Of a DNA stretch of 64,000 nt, positions 20,465-28,926 are shown piece by piece; position 1 is the stretch's first letter; every line of letters starts with the position of its first letter. This DNA comes from Sinorhizobium fredii (lineage in GTDB: Bacteria; Pseudomonadota; Alphaproteobacteria; Rhizobiales; Rhizobiaceae), in the NCBI RefSeq assembly GCF_002944405.1, contig NZ_CP024307.1, forward strand, positions 3,903,006-3,967,005, given 5' to 3'. The notes below the pieces were generated by a model. It saw only the letters and a list, made by a program, of their open reading frames with translations, did no database searches and was not told the origin of the DNA. A program made the translations under genes and the position numbers.

Positions 20465-21106
20465 TCAAGCCCTGCGCATGCCGAAAAGACCGGGCGCCGC
20501 GTGCCAGATCGCCTGCACGGCGAAGCCGATGAAGAGCAGCCCGGATAGCCGGACGATGGTGAGCTCGTGGCGCCGGTAGAAGCGCCGGACGACCGAGGCG
20601 CCGATAATGGCGACCAGAATCACATCGGCGAGCAGGAAACCGATCAGCGACACGGCGAGGAGCATCGGCAGGGCGTCGAATTCCAAGGCGTTGGCGGAGC
20701 CGGCGAGGAGCGCCGTGAAGGTCGCGAGCGCCACCGGATAACCCTTGGGATTGGTGAGCCCGAAGATCAGCCCGCGTCGGAGCGGCCGCTCGACCGTCAT
20801 CAGGGCGCGATTGTCGCCCTTCGGCCGGGCCTTCAGCGCCGTCCAGCCAATCCAGGCGAGATAGGCGCCGCAGATGAGCCCGAGAATGTCAAAGAGCGCC
20901 GTACCGATCGAGCGGGCACCGACGATGGCGATGAGCGCCAGCGTCGACCAGAGGATATCGCCGGCGAGGTGGCCACCCATGAACAGCGCGCCGGCTTTCC
21001 GGCCCTGGCCGGCGCCGATGCCGAGCAGCGCCAGGAAGGCGGGGCCGGGGATCAGCGTATAGGAAAGAGCCGCAAGGAAGGCACCGACAAGAAGCGTCTC
21101 GGACAT
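20465..21106 (-). CDS. LysE family translocator
   Basis: 213 residues from the ATG at 21106, chosen because MSETLLVGAFLAALSYTLIPGPAFLALLGIG is the usual start of the RhtB/LysE family with its PGPA motif in the first membrane helix. The ribosome-binding site is weak, and an in-frame ATG lies 10 codons upstream. About six membrane helices are visible. Family members export amino acids or related small molecules across the inner membrane. The substrate is unknown. Confidence 0.9.
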   Translation of the reverse strand: MSETLLVGAFLAALSYTLIPGPAFLALLGIGAGQGRKAGALFMGGHLAGDILWSTLALIAIVGARSIGTALFDILGLICGAYLAWIGWTALKARPKGDNRALMTVERPLRRGLIFGLTNPKGYPVALATFTALLAGSANALEFDALPMLLAVSLIGFLLADVILVAIIGASVVRRFYRRHELTIVRLSGLLFIGFAVQAIWHAAPGLFGMRRA

Positions 21107-21484
21107 CTTGGAACCCCGGTTGTGGAATTCGGTCATTCGAGCGTCCGGCGCCGATTCCGTCAAGCGGAAACCGGCAGTGGCGGCGAACCGGGCCGGCTTG
21201 TCTCAGCGCCTCATCTTGGCCTGCGACGGTTTGCGGAAGGTGAGGATGTCCATCGTGGCCTAAACCACCTCTGCGACAGCCCGAATGAACCTGCGCATGG
21301 GCTTTTCCTCGCCGTTGGGGCGAACCGGTGATCGGTCCATATTATCATTTTCTCGCGCTCCGGCAGGCGAGGTCTGTTTCCGAGGGAACCGGTAGACGCG
21401 CACAAATCTTTCGCCAACGCGATTTCCCTCGATACGAAGTTGCGTTAAGAACCGCCCGAGTTTTCCCCTCGAGAAGGACTATCC
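21107..21484. other. Intergenic region between the divergent LysE-type gene and leuB
   Basis: This 378-base gap must hold promoters for both genes. I checked it for a leucine-rich leader peptide: the short frame in the right half contains no Leu run. No repeat, RNA gene or clear promoter boxes were recognised. Confidence 0.5.
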
Positions 21485-22597
21485 ATGACTGTGCGCAATC
21501 TCTTCCTTCTGCCCGGCGACGGCATCGGCCCGGAAGCCATGGCGGAAGTCCGTAAAATCATCGCTTACATGAACTCCGAGCAGGACGCCGGTTTCGTCAC
21601 GGAGGAGGGGCTCGTGGGTGGATCCGCCTATGACGCCCACGGCGCGGCGATCTCGGAAGAGGACATGGCCAAGGCCCTTGCCGCCGACGCGGTGCTTTTC
21701 GGCGCCGTCGGCGGACCGAAATGGGACGCGGTTCCCTATGAAGTGCGCCCGGAAGCCGGACTTCTCCGCCTGCGCAAGGATCTGGAACTCTTTGCGAACC
21801 TGCGCCCGGCCATCTGCTATCCGGCGCTTGCCAACGCGTCCTCGCTGAAGCCGGAGCTGGTCGAAGGCCTCGACATCCTGATCGTCCGTGAGCTGACCGG
21901 CGGCGTCTATTTCGGCGAGCCGAAGGAAATCATCGATCTCGGCAACGGCCAGAAGCGCGGCATCGACACCCAGGTTTACGACACCTACGAGATCGAGCGC
22001 ATCGCCGGCATCGCCTTCGAGCTGGCGCGCACCCGCAACAACCGCGTCTGCTCGATGGAAAAGCGCAACGTCATGAAGTCGGGCGTGCTCTGGAACCAGG
22101 TTGTTACCGAGACGCACAAGGCAAAGTATTTCGACGTTCAGCTCGAGCACATGCTGGCCGACGCAGGTGGCATGCAGCTGGTGCGGCAACCGAAGCAGTT
22201 CGACGTGATCGTCACGGACAACCTGTTCGGCGACATGCTGTCGGACGTCGCTGCGATGCTGACCGGTTCGCTCGGCATGCTGCCTTCGGCCTCGCTCGGG
22301 GCACCGGACGCCAAGACCGGCAAGCGCAAGGCGCTCTACGAGCCGGTGCATGGCTCGGCGCCGGACATTGCCGGCCAGGGCATCGCCAACCCGATCGCGA
22401 TGATCGCCTCCTTCGCCATGTGCCTGCGCTACTCCTTCAACCTCGTGAAGGAAGCCGATAATCTCGAAAAGGCAATCGCCAACGTGCTCGACAAGGGCAT
22501 CCGCACCGGCGACATCATGGCGGATGGCTGCCGGAAGGTCGGCACCGTAGAAATGGGCGACGCCATTCTCGCCGAGTTCAAGGCGCTCTCGGCCTGA
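21485..22597 (+). CDS. leuB: 3-isopropylmalate dehydrogenase
   Basis: 370 residues, the normal length. [11 protein letters not shown] opens the protein, and the substrate-binding block [14 protein letters not shown] is present. [27 protein letters not shown] is the signature of isopropylmalate/isocitrate dehydrogenases and includes the metal-binding Asp residues; [19 protein letters not shown] binds NAD. It catalyses oxidative decarboxylation of 3-isopropylmalate in leucine synthesis, in the cytoplasm. It stands alone, without leuA, leuC or leuD beside it, and has its own terminator at 22629. Confidence 0.98.
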   Translation: MTVRNLFLLPGDGIGPEAMAEVRKIIAYMNSEQDAGFVTEEGLVGGSAYDAHGAAISEEDMAKALAADAVLFGAVGGPKWDAVPYEVRPEAGLLRLRKDLELFANLRPAICYPALANASSLKPELVEGLDILIVRELTGGVYFGEPKEIIDLGNGQKRGIDTQVYDTYEIERIAGIAFELARTRNNRVCSMEKRNVMKSGVLWNQVVTETHKAKYFDVQLEHMLADAGGMQLVRQPKQFDVIVTDNLFGDMLSDVAAMLTGSLGMLPSASLGAPDAKTGKRKALYEPVHGSAPDIAGQGIANPIAMIASFAMCLRYSFNLVKEADNLEKAIANVLDKGIRTGDIMADGCRKVGTVEMGDAILAEFKALSA

Positions 22598-22628
22598 TCG
22601 GCCGTTACTCTCGCCTACCTATACGAAC

Positions 22629-22658
22629 ACACCTCCGGACACGGTCCGGAGGTGTTTT
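22629..22658 (+). terminator. Intrinsic terminator of leuB
   Basis: Perfect 12-base stem (ACACCTCCGGAC and its complement, 22629-22640 and 22644-22655) with a 3-base loop. The T run at 22655-22658 (TTTT) follows. Confidence 0.9.
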
Positions 22659-22724
22659 GATTTGAATCCCTTGATTTTTCCGCGCTCGACTTCACATGCA
22701 GGGAACCGATCCGGGAAACACGAC

Positions 22725-23417
22725 ATGAACCAACCGCTTGCCTCCTCCAGCTGGATCCTGCTGACGACGATCATTCTCGTCGTGGCCCTCGTTCCCTTCG
22801 ATCCGCACCTGTCGCAATGGGCGCAGGGCCTGCCGCAAGAGATCATCGGCTTCAACCGGGCAATCACCGATTTCGGCACCTTCGCCTGGATGATCTATAC
22901 CTCCGCGACCCTGCTCCTGATCGCCTTCATCGTCAGGCGATCGTCGCGACGCAACACCGTCCGGCAGCGGGCCCGCACGGCACGCCGCCTCGGGGCCTAC
23001 TTCCTGCTGACGATCGGCACGGCAAGCGTGCTGGTGCACGGGTTGAAGCTGCTGATCGGCCGCGCCCGCCCGGAGCTCTTCGCCGAATACGGGGCCTACA
23101 GCCTGACGCCCTTTACCGGCAGCGGCGCTTTCGAGAGTTTTCCATCGGGCCACTCGACGGCCGCCGGCGCCTTCTTCGGTGCCTTCGCCATGCTGACGCC
23201 GAGGCTGCGGCCGCTCTTTCTGATCTTGGCGCTGCTGATCGGCGTGTCGCGCGTCGTCGTCGGCGCCCACTATCCGAGCGATGTGGCGGCCGGCCTGCTG
23301 CTCGGCCTCTGGACCGCAATGATGGTCGCCTTTCTCTTCGCCCGCCGGGACTGGCTCTTCCGGCTCGACGCCGGCGGCTGGCCGGCACCGAAGACCGCGC
23401 GTTCTCGGCTCAAATAA
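22725..23417 (+). CDS. Phosphatase PAP2 family membrane protein
   Basis: 230 residues from the ATG at 22725, with GGGAAA upstream. The three PAP2 motifs appear in order: KLLIGRARPE (Lys-x6-Arg-Pro), FPSGHSTAAG, and SRVVVGAHYPSD, whose His acts as the nucleophile. Four to six membrane helices surround them. Members dephosphorylate lipid phosphates such as phosphatidate or undecaprenyl pyrophosphate at the outer face of the inner membrane. The lipid substrate cannot be told from sequence. Its stop codon lies within the terminator of the convergent transporter gene. Confidence 0.92.
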   Translation: MNQPLASSSWILLTTIILVVALVPFDPHLSQWAQGLPQEIIGFNRAITDFGTFAWMIYTSATLLLIAFIVRRSSRRNTVRQRARTARRLGAYFLLTIGTASVLVHGLKLLIGRARPELFAEYGAYSLTPFTGSGAFESFPSGHSTAAGAFFGAFAMLTPRLRPLFLILALLIGVSRVVVGAHYPSDVAAGLLLGLWTAMMVAFLFARRDWLFRLDAGGWPAPKTARSRLK

Positions 23418-23442
23418 AAAGCCGGCGCGGAGGCCGCGCCGG
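23415..23442 (-). terminator. Intrinsic terminator of the MHS transporter
   Basis: A 9-base perfect stem (CCGGCGCGG at 23422-23430 with its complement at 23434-23442) is followed, on the minus strand, by CTTTTTATTT. The T run coincides with the stop codon of the convergent PAP2 gene. Confidence 0.85.
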
Positions 23443-23491
23443 AGTCAGGAGAGCTTATTGGATATCGAGGAAAGGCTGCCTTATTTGCGGC

Positions 23492-25384
23492 TCAGTCCAT
23501 CGCGTCGATGTTGCGGTCCTTGGTTTCCGGCAGGAACAGCAGGCCGATCACCAGGGTGATGCCGGCGAAGACGATCGGGTACCAGAGACCATAGTAGATA
23601 TCGCCCTTTGCCGCGCTCATGGCGAAGGCCGTTGCCGGAAGCAGGCCGCCGAACCAGCCGTTGCCGATGTGATAGGGCAGCGACATGCCGGTGTAGCGGA
23701 TGCGGGTCGGGAAGAGTTCGACGAGCAGAGCGGCGATCGGTCCGTAGACCATCGTCACATAGATGACGAGGACGGTCAGCACGGCAATGATCACCGTCCA
23801 GTTGACGCGAGCCGGATCGGCCACCATCGTGAATGCGCCTCCTTTGTCGATCGAATAGACCGCCATTTCGGTCGCGCTGCCGACTTCTTCCTTGGTCAGC
23901 AGTTTGTCGGCAGTCAGCTTGTCGGCCGGAACCATGGTCTTGTCGCCGGCGCGGATCGCAGCCGCGTCGAGGGCGAGCTCCGGATTGGCCGCGACGAAAG
24001 CGTCGAGCTTCGATTCTGGCACCTTTGCGGCACCACGCACCAGCGGGTAGCCGGAGGCTTGCAGCGCCATGTTGACCTGCTTGCTGAACGCAGCATCCTC
24101 GGCTTTCGCCTTGTCGCCGGCGGCGACCGCGTCATAGCTGGTGATCGTCGTCTCGCCGACCTTCACGGTCGCCGGCGTCCCCGCGGCCGCCGTGGTCACC
24201 ACGTCATAAGGCACCGAGTTCTTTGTCAGGAAGGCCGTTGCGATGTCGCACGAAGTCGTGAACTTCGCCGTGCCGGTCGGGTTGAACTGAAATTTGCAGT
24301 CCCCGGGTGCGGCGGCGACGGTGGCGCGAACACTCTGCTGTGCCTCGGCCAAAGCCGGGTTTCCGGCCCAGGTCAAGGTTTTGAACAGCGGGAAGTAGGT
24401 CAGCATGGCGAGCAGCAGGCCGGCCATGATGATCGGCTTGCGGCCGATCTTGTCGGAAAGCCAGCCGAAGAAGACGAAGAAGCCGGTGCCGAGCACGAGC
24501 GAGGCGGCAACCATCAGGTTCGCCGACTGGCCGTCGATCTTCAGGATGCTCTGCAGGAAAAACAAGGCGTAGAACTGGCCGGAATACCAGACGACGGCCT
24601 GACCGACGACGGCACCGAAGAGCGCCAGCAGCGCGACCTTGGCATTCCGCCACTGGCCGAAGGCCTCCGTCAGCGGCGCCTTCGAACCCTTGCCCTCTTC
24701 CTTCATCTTCTTGAAGGCCGGCGATTCGTTCATCTTCAGCCGAATCCAGACGGAGACGCCAAGAAGCACGCAGGACAGCAGGAAGGGTATGCGCCAGCCC
24801 CACGCGGCGAAGGCCTCCTTGCCGAGTATGAACTGCACGAACAGGATCACCACCAGCGACAGGAACAGGCCGAGCGTCGCCGTCGTCTGAATCCACGAGG
24901 TGAAATAGCCGCGACGGCCATGCGGCGCATGTTCGGCAACATAGGTTGCGGCGCCGCCATACTCACCACCGAGCGCCAGACCCTGCAGCAGGCGCAGGAC
25001 GATCAGGATGATCGGCGCGGCTATACCGATCGAAGCGGCACCGGGCAGAACGCCGACCAGGAAGGTCGACAGACCCATGATCAGGATCGTGACGAGGAAC
25101 GTATACTTGCGGCCGACAAGGTCCCCGATCCGGCCGAAGACGAGCGCGCCGAAGGGGCGCACCAGGAAGCCTGCGGCAAAGGCAAGCAGCGCGAAGATGT
25201 TGCGGGTCGTCTCCGGATACTGGCTGAAGAAGGTCGCGCCGATATAGACGGCGAGCGATCCATAAAGATAGAAATCATACCATTCGAAGACGGTACCGAG
25301 CGACGAGGCGAAGATGACCTTCTTCTCCTCGGCGGTCATAGGGCCGGCTTTCTTGACGCCGTCCGCTGTTGCGACATTTGCCAT
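23492..25384 (-). CDS. MHS-type MFS transporter with large extra-membrane insert
   Basis: 630 residues from the ATG at 25384 (GGAGG upstream). The first segments, FEWYDFYLYGSLAVYIGATFF and RPFGALVFGRIGDLVGRKYTF, are typical of metabolite:H+ symporters (ShiA/KgtP/ProP group), usually about 430-550 residues. Between roughly residues 338 and 525 a hydrophilic stretch of about 185 residues separates the helix ending TYFPLFKTL from the one starting NWTVIIAVLTV. It contains two Cys residues (GDCKFQF and TTSCDIA) and Ala/Lys-rich helical sequence. By topology the insert should be periplasmic. The final helices contain the usual PTRIRYTGMSLPYHIGNG. The substrate is unknown; carboxylates or osmolytes are usual for the family. 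Confidence 0.88.
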   Translation of the reverse strand: MANVATADGVKKAGPMTAEEKKVIFASSLGTVFEWYDFYLYGSLAVYIGATFFSQYPETTRNIFALLAFAAGFLVRPFGALVFGRIGDLVGRKYTFLVTILIMGLSTFLVGVLPGAASIGIAAPIILIVLRLLQGLALGGEYGGAATYVAEHAPHGRRGYFTSWIQTTATLGLFLSLVVILFVQFILGKEAFAAWGWRIPFLLSCVLLGVSVWIRLKMNESPAFKKMKEEGKGSKAPLTEAFGQWRNAKVALLALFGAVVGQAVVWYSGQFYALFFLQSILKIDGQSANLMVAASLVLGTGFFVFFGWLSDKIGRKPIIMAGLLLAMLTYFPLFKTLTWAGNPALAEAQQSVRATVAAAPGDCKFQFNPTGTAKFTTSCDIATAFLTKNSVPYDVVTTAAAGTPATVKVGETTITSYDAVAAGDKAKAEDAAFSKQVNMALQASGYPLVRGAAKVPESKLDAFVAANPELALDAAAIRAGDKTMVPADKLTADKLLTKEEVGSATEMAVYSIDKGGAFTMVADPARVNWTVIIAVLTVLVIYVTMVYGPIAALLVELFPTRIRYTGMSLPYHIGNGWFGGLLPATAFAMSAAKGDIYYGLWYPIVFAGITLVIGLLFLPETKDRNIDAMD

Positions 25385-25674
25385 TTGATGATCCTCCACT
25401 TCAAAAGGCATTCCTTGAGCGCCCGTTCGATCGATCCGGCTCCTCCCCGAGGTCCGGAACGCGGTGCGCCTGAGTCGAGAGGATGTCAGAAAAGCCCTTC
25501 CCCAGGCAGGGATGCTTTCGTCCTATGACTTTCGTCTAATGTGGCGATCGGGCGCGGATTTGCCCCTCACCCTAACCCTCGCCCGCACGCGGCGTGACGA
25601 CGGGGAGAGGGACCATGACGGTCGGGATCGGTTGGCCGGCCGAGCAATTCGAGGGGCGCAGAGGCTCCGGCGGC

Positions 25675-25702
25675 TTGACTCTTGTGGAAAAGCCGGTAAG
25701 AG
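25675..25702 (+). promoter_or_regulatory. Candidate asd promoter
   Basis: TTGACT (25675-25680), a 16-base spacer and TAAGAG (25697-25702). The -10 is poor. Transcription from here would begin near 25709, giving a leader of about 245 bases before asd. Confidence 0.35.
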
Positions 25703-25724
25703 CAGCGGCGAACGAGGAAACGAG

Positions 25725-25841
25725 ATGCGACCGAACAATTCGTCCATCGCTGCGCTGCACGTGCCGGCCCATGCCGGGCAGGCGTGCGCTTTCTCGCTCG
25801 CAAGCAAAACAACGGCCAAAACGACGACGAAAACCGTCTGA
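25725..25841 (+). CDS. Possible Thr/Lys-rich leader peptide of asd (38 residues)
   Basis: A short frame with GAGGAAACGAG directly before its ATG. It ends SKTTAKTTTKTV, with six Thr and three Lys in the last 11 residues, just before the stop. asd, 112 bases downstream, serves lysine, threonine and methionine synthesis, so the residues match the pathway. A strong hairpin (about 25766-25796, GCACGTGCCGG arm) lies in the first half of the frame and GC-rich hairpins follow the stop. There is no T run after them, so a classical terminator is not seen. It could equally be a chance frame in GC-rich DNA. Confidence 0.35.
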   Translation: MRPNNSSIAALHVPAHAGQACAFSLASKTTAKTTTKTV

Positions 25842-25953
25842 CGTCTCTGGCCCTCCGCTCTCTCCCCGGCACGGCCGGGGACAGGACCCTCGCGGACGAT
25901 CCGCGCGGCTCCGCCTCCACCAGATGAGGAGAGACAGAAAGAGAGCTTAGAAC

Positions 25954-26988
25954 ATGGGTTTCAAGATTGCAGTCGCAGGCGCCACCGGCAATGTGGGCCG
26001 GGAGATGCTGAACATCCTCTCCGAACGGGGATTTCCTGCGGACGAGGTTGTGGCGCTCGCCTCCTCGCGCTCCATCGGAACTGAAGTGTCCTACGGTGAC
26101 AAGACGCTGAAGGTCTCCAACCTCGAAACCTATGACTTCTCCGACACGGATATTTGCCTGATGTCGGCCGGTGGCGCGGTATCGCTCAAGTACTCGCCGA
26201 AGATCGGCCAGCAGGGCTGCGTCGTCATCGACAATTCGTCGGCCTGGCGCTACGACGCCGAAGTGCCGCTGATCGTGCCGGAAGTGAACGCCGACGCAGT
26301 TTCCGGCTTCACCAAGAAAAACATCATCGCCAATCCGAATTGCTCGACGGCTCAGCTCGTCGTCGCCCTAAAGCCGCTGCACGACCACGCGAAGATCAAG
26401 CGCGTCGTCGTCTCCACCTACCAGTCGGTCTCCGGCGCCGGCAAGGACGGCATGGACGAGCTCTTCAACCAGACGCGCGCGGTCTTCGTCGCCGACCCGA
26501 TCGAGAGCAAGAAGTTCACCAAGCGCATCGCCTTCAACGTCATTCCGCATATCGACGTCTTCATGGAGGACGGCTACACCAAGGAAGAGTGGAAGGTTCT
26601 CGCCGAGACCAAGAAGATGCTCGATCCGAAAATCAAGGTGACCTGCACCGCGGTGCGCGTGCCGGTGTTCATCGGCCATTCGGAATCGGTCAATATCGAA
26701 TTCGAGAACGAGATCACCGCCGACGAGGCGCGCGAGATCCTGCGCGAGGCGCCGGGTTGCCTCGTCGTCGACAAGCATGAGAACGGCGGCTACGTAACGC
26801 CCTATGAATGCGCCGGCGAAGACGCGACCTATATTTCGCGCATCCGCGAGGACGCGACCGTCGAAAACGGTCTCAACATGTGGGTGGTCTCCGACAACCT
26901 GCGCAAGGGTGCGGCGCTGAATGCCGTTCAGATTGCCGAACTGCTTGTCAATCGCGGCCTGATCAAGCCGCGCAAGCAGGCGGCTTGA
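25954..26988 (+). CDS. asd: Aspartate-semialdehyde dehydrogenase
   Basis: 344 residues. GATGNVGREMLNILSERGFP is the NADP-binding start. NPNCSTAQLVVALKPLHD holds the catalytic cysteine at residue 130, and the His of the relay is in the RIAFNVIPHIDVF region or nearby. It reduces aspartyl phosphate to aspartate semialdehyde, the branch to lysine, diaminopimelate, threonine and methionine. The start at 25954 agrees with the family N-terminus; the Shine-Dalgarno is only a weak GAGAG. The gene is monocistronic, as the next gene has its own start 170 bases on. Confidence 0.97.
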   Translation: MGFKIAVAGATGNVGREMLNILSERGFPADEVVALASSRSIGTEVSYGDKTLKVSNLETYDFSDTDICLMSAGGAVSLKYSPKIGQQGCVVIDNSSAWRYDAEVPLIVPEVNADAVSGFTKKNIIANPNCSTAQLVVALKPLHDHAKIKRVVVSTYQSVSGAGKDGMDELFNQTRAVFVADPIESKKFTKRIAFNVIPHIDVFMEDGYTKEEWKVLAETKKMLDPKIKVTCTAVRVPVFIGHSESVNIEFENEITADEAREILREAPGCLVVDKHENGGYVTPYECAGEDATYISRIREDATVENGLNMWVVSDNLRKGAALNAVQIAELLVNRGLIKPRKQAA

Positions 26989-27015
26989 TCAGGCGGCGAT
27001 CACGCATAATCCGAA

Positions 27016-27048
27016 GCCCCGCTCGGCGACATCGACCTTGCGGGGTTT
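27016..27048 (+). terminator. Possible terminator after asd
   Basis: CCCCGC (27017-27022) can pair with GCGGGG (27040-27045), followed by TTT. The loop is long (17 bases) and the T run short, so this is weak. Confidence 0.3.
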
Positions 27049-27063
27049 CGCCTTCGGGGCGGT

Positions 27064-27079
27064 GGATTCACGTGAAACA
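27064..27079. other. parS-like ParB-binding site with GANTC
   Basis: GGATTCACGTGAAACA matches the parS consensus TGTTTCACGTGAAACA in 14 of 16 bases. The substitution in the left arm creates GATTC, a CcrM methylation site. It lies between asd and the transglycosylase. Confidence 0.6.
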
Positions 27080-27161
27080 TCGCCGGGGGACGAGAGCAAA
27101 CGAGAGAGCCCGGGCGGGGCGGGCTTTCAAGTCAACCATTCGGGCTTTGACGGGGTATACC

Positions 27162-27983
27162 ATGCACATGGCAAGGTGCGCAGTAACGGGGCTTGCAGCC
27201 CTCATCTCAACGGCATTTCTTCCCGCGGCCGCTTCTGCGGCGCAATGCGGCAACGGCGCCGGGGGCTTTTCCGCCTGGGTCGCCGAGTTCAAGCGCGAGG
27301 CGGCCGGCAACGGCATCAGGCCATCGGTGCTCGATCAGGCTCTCGCCAATGTTTCCTACAGCCGGGCGACGATCCGTGCCGACCGCGGCCAGAAAAGCTT
27401 CAAGCTGTCGCTCGACCAGTTCATGCAGAAGCGCGGCGGCCAGGCGATCATCTCGCGCGGCCGGAAAATGCGCGCCCAGAACGCCGCGCTTTTCGAAAGC
27501 ATCCAGCAGCGCTACGGCGTGCCGGCCGGCCCGCTGATCGCCATCTGGGGCATGGAGACCGGCTTCGGCTCCTTCATGGGCAAGGAGCACACGCTCTCCG
27601 CCGTCTCGACGCTCGCCTATGATTGCCGCCGCTCTGCCTATTTCACCGACCAGCTCTATGCCGCGCTTCAGCTCGTCGAACGGGGCGATCTGAGCCCCAC
27701 CGCCCGCGGCGCTGCCCATGGCGAAATCGGTCAGACGCAGTTCCTGCCGCTGAACGTCTTGAAATTCGGCGTGGATGGCGACGGCAACGGCCATATCGAC
27801 ATGGTGCGCTCGAAAGCCGACGCGCTGGCCTCGACCGCAAACTTCCTGCGCGGCCACGGCTGGCAGCCGGGTGGCGGCTACCAGCCGGGCCAGGTGAACT
27901 ACGCGGCGATCCAGGGCTGGAACGCCGCAAGCGTCTACCAGCAGGCGATCGCCATCATCGGCGCCGAGATCGACGGCGACTGA
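27162..27983 (+). CDS. Lytic murein transglycosylase (MltB/GH103-like)
   Basis: 273 residues from the ATG at 27162. A signal peptide ending at ASAAQC exports the protein to the periplasm; the Cys shortly after is not in a clear lipobox. The SLT_2-type domain follows (FSAWVAEFKREAAGNGI, SRATIRADRGQKSF). The catalytic Glu is predicted at residue 132 in IWGMETGFGSFMG, and GEIGQTQFLPLNVLKFGVDGDG is the conserved second half. The enzyme cleaves peptidoglycan glycan strands to 1,6-anhydromuropeptides. A longer frame runs back into asd but has no family sequence. Confidence 0.92.
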   Translation: MHMARCAVTGLAALISTAFLPAAASAAQCGNGAGGFSAWVAEFKREAAGNGIRPSVLDQALANVSYSRATIRADRGQKSFKLSLDQFMQKRGGQAIISRGRKMRAQNAALFESIQQRYGVPAGPLIAIWGMETGFGSFMGKEHTLSAVSTLAYDCRRSAYFTDQLYAALQLVERGDLSPTARGAAHGEIGQTQFLPLNVLKFGVDGDGNGHIDMVRSKADALASTANFLRGHGWQPGGGYQPGQVNYAAIQGWNAASVYQQAIAIIGAEIDGD

Positions 27984-28006
27984 TCAGAAACAGCCACGCT
28001 TGAATT

Positions 28007-28204
28007 GCCCTCATCCGCCTGCCGGCACCTTCTCCCCGCTTGCGGGGAGAAGGGACTTTGCTGCAACCTCTGCGCCCCTTTCCTGAAGGATCGCGGTGCT
28101 GTTCTGCGGATCGCTCAAGCAGATTTCTGAACAGGCATCGGCCGTTCCGCCAGTCCCTTCTCCCCGCCTGCGGGAAGGGACTGGCGGCAGACCGGATGAT
28201 GGGC
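28007..28204. repeat. RIME-like palindromic element
   Basis: A 198-base unit with inverted ends (GCCCTCATCCGCC... and its diverged complement near 28160-28204), each with a CTTCTCCCCGC hairpin. It occupies most of the gap between the convergent transglycosylase and carbonic anhydrase genes. The right end carries small deletions. Confidence 0.8.
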
Positions 28205-28230
28205 GAACCCATATGTCTGTCAGTGTCGCG

Positions 28231-28878
28231 TCACGTTCCCGGGCGGGTGAAATCGCCGGTCTTCGCGTCCATCACCCAGAGCTCGCCGGTCGAAATGTCG
28301 AACCAGGCGCCGTGAAGCTGCAGTTTTCCCTTCGCCTCGAGGACCTGCACGCAAGGAAAAGTCCGGAGATTGGCGATCGAATTGCGGATGGATACGCGCT
28401 CGAGCGCGCGCTGGCGTTCGGCCGGCGTCATCACCTCGTTGCTCTGGATCTGCTCCGCGGCGGGCTTCAAGAGATTCATCCAGCGGCCGATGAAATCGCC
28501 GGGCGAGAGCGGTTCCGCATCCGGATCGAGGGCCGCCTTGATGCCGCCGCAGCGGCCGTGACCCATGACGACGATATCGCTGACACGCAGCGACTGGACC
28601 GCGAATTCCAGGGCCGCCGAGGTTGAGTGATAGTGCCCGTCCGGCTCATAGGGCGGCATCAGATTGGCAACGTTTCGGATGACGAAGAGCTCGCCCGGGC
28701 CGCAGTCGAAGATCGTTTCGGGGGCCGCACGCGAATCGCAGCAGGCGATGAGCATCGTCCGCGGCTTCTGCCCCGTTTCTGCTAGTGTCTTGTAGCGTTG
28801 CTGCTGTTCGCTGAACCGGCCGCTCATGAAGTTGCGATAGCCGTTCAGAAGATGTTCCGGGAAACGCTGCATATCCAT
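28231..28878 (-). CDS. Beta-class carbonic anhydrase
   Basis: 215 residues. MLIACCDSRAAPETIF holds the first zinc Cys and the Asp-Arg dyad, and VMGHGRCGGIKAAL holds the zinc His and second Cys. GELFVIRNVANLMPP is the conserved block between them. It interconverts CO2 and bicarbonate in the cytoplasm, supplying bicarbonate to carboxylases. It is convergent with the transglycosylase gene and lies 48 bases downstream of the pyridoxal kinase gene, with its own GAGG site. Confidence 0.96.
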   Translation of the reverse strand: MDMQRFPEHLLNGYRNFMSGRFSEQQQRYKTLAETGQKPRTMLIACCDSRAAPETIFDCGPGELFVIRNVANLMPPYEPDGHYHSTSAALEFAVQSLRVSDIVVMGHGRCGGIKAALDPDAEPLSPGDFIGRWMNLLKPAAEQIQSNEVMTPAERQRALERVSIRNSIANLRTFPCVQVLEAKGKLQLHGAWFDISTGELWVMDAKTGDFTRPGT

Positions 28879-28926
28879 CGGTTACCTCGCTGCGATCGTC
28901 AGATCAATCCATTATGAGCAGTTTCT

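Larger units (their letters stand above)
25385..25953. other. 569-base intergenic region upstream of asd
   Basis: It holds, from left to right, the MHS transporter promoter side, a degenerate RIME-like stretch (about 25564-25614, starting CCCCTCACCC), a candidate promoter (25675-25702), a possible 38-residue leader ORF (25725-25841), and GC-rich hairpins. One hairpin is CCCCGGC/GCCGGGG near 25865-25881 and another is CGCGGA/TCCGCG near 25892-25906. No T run follows these hairpins. Confidence 0.5.

Noticed and set aside
22817..25528. A 903-codon plus-strand open frame over the PAP2 and MHS genes
   Set aside because: Its translation is Arg/Asp/Glu-rich low-complexity sequence without any motif, and both genes below it are certain.
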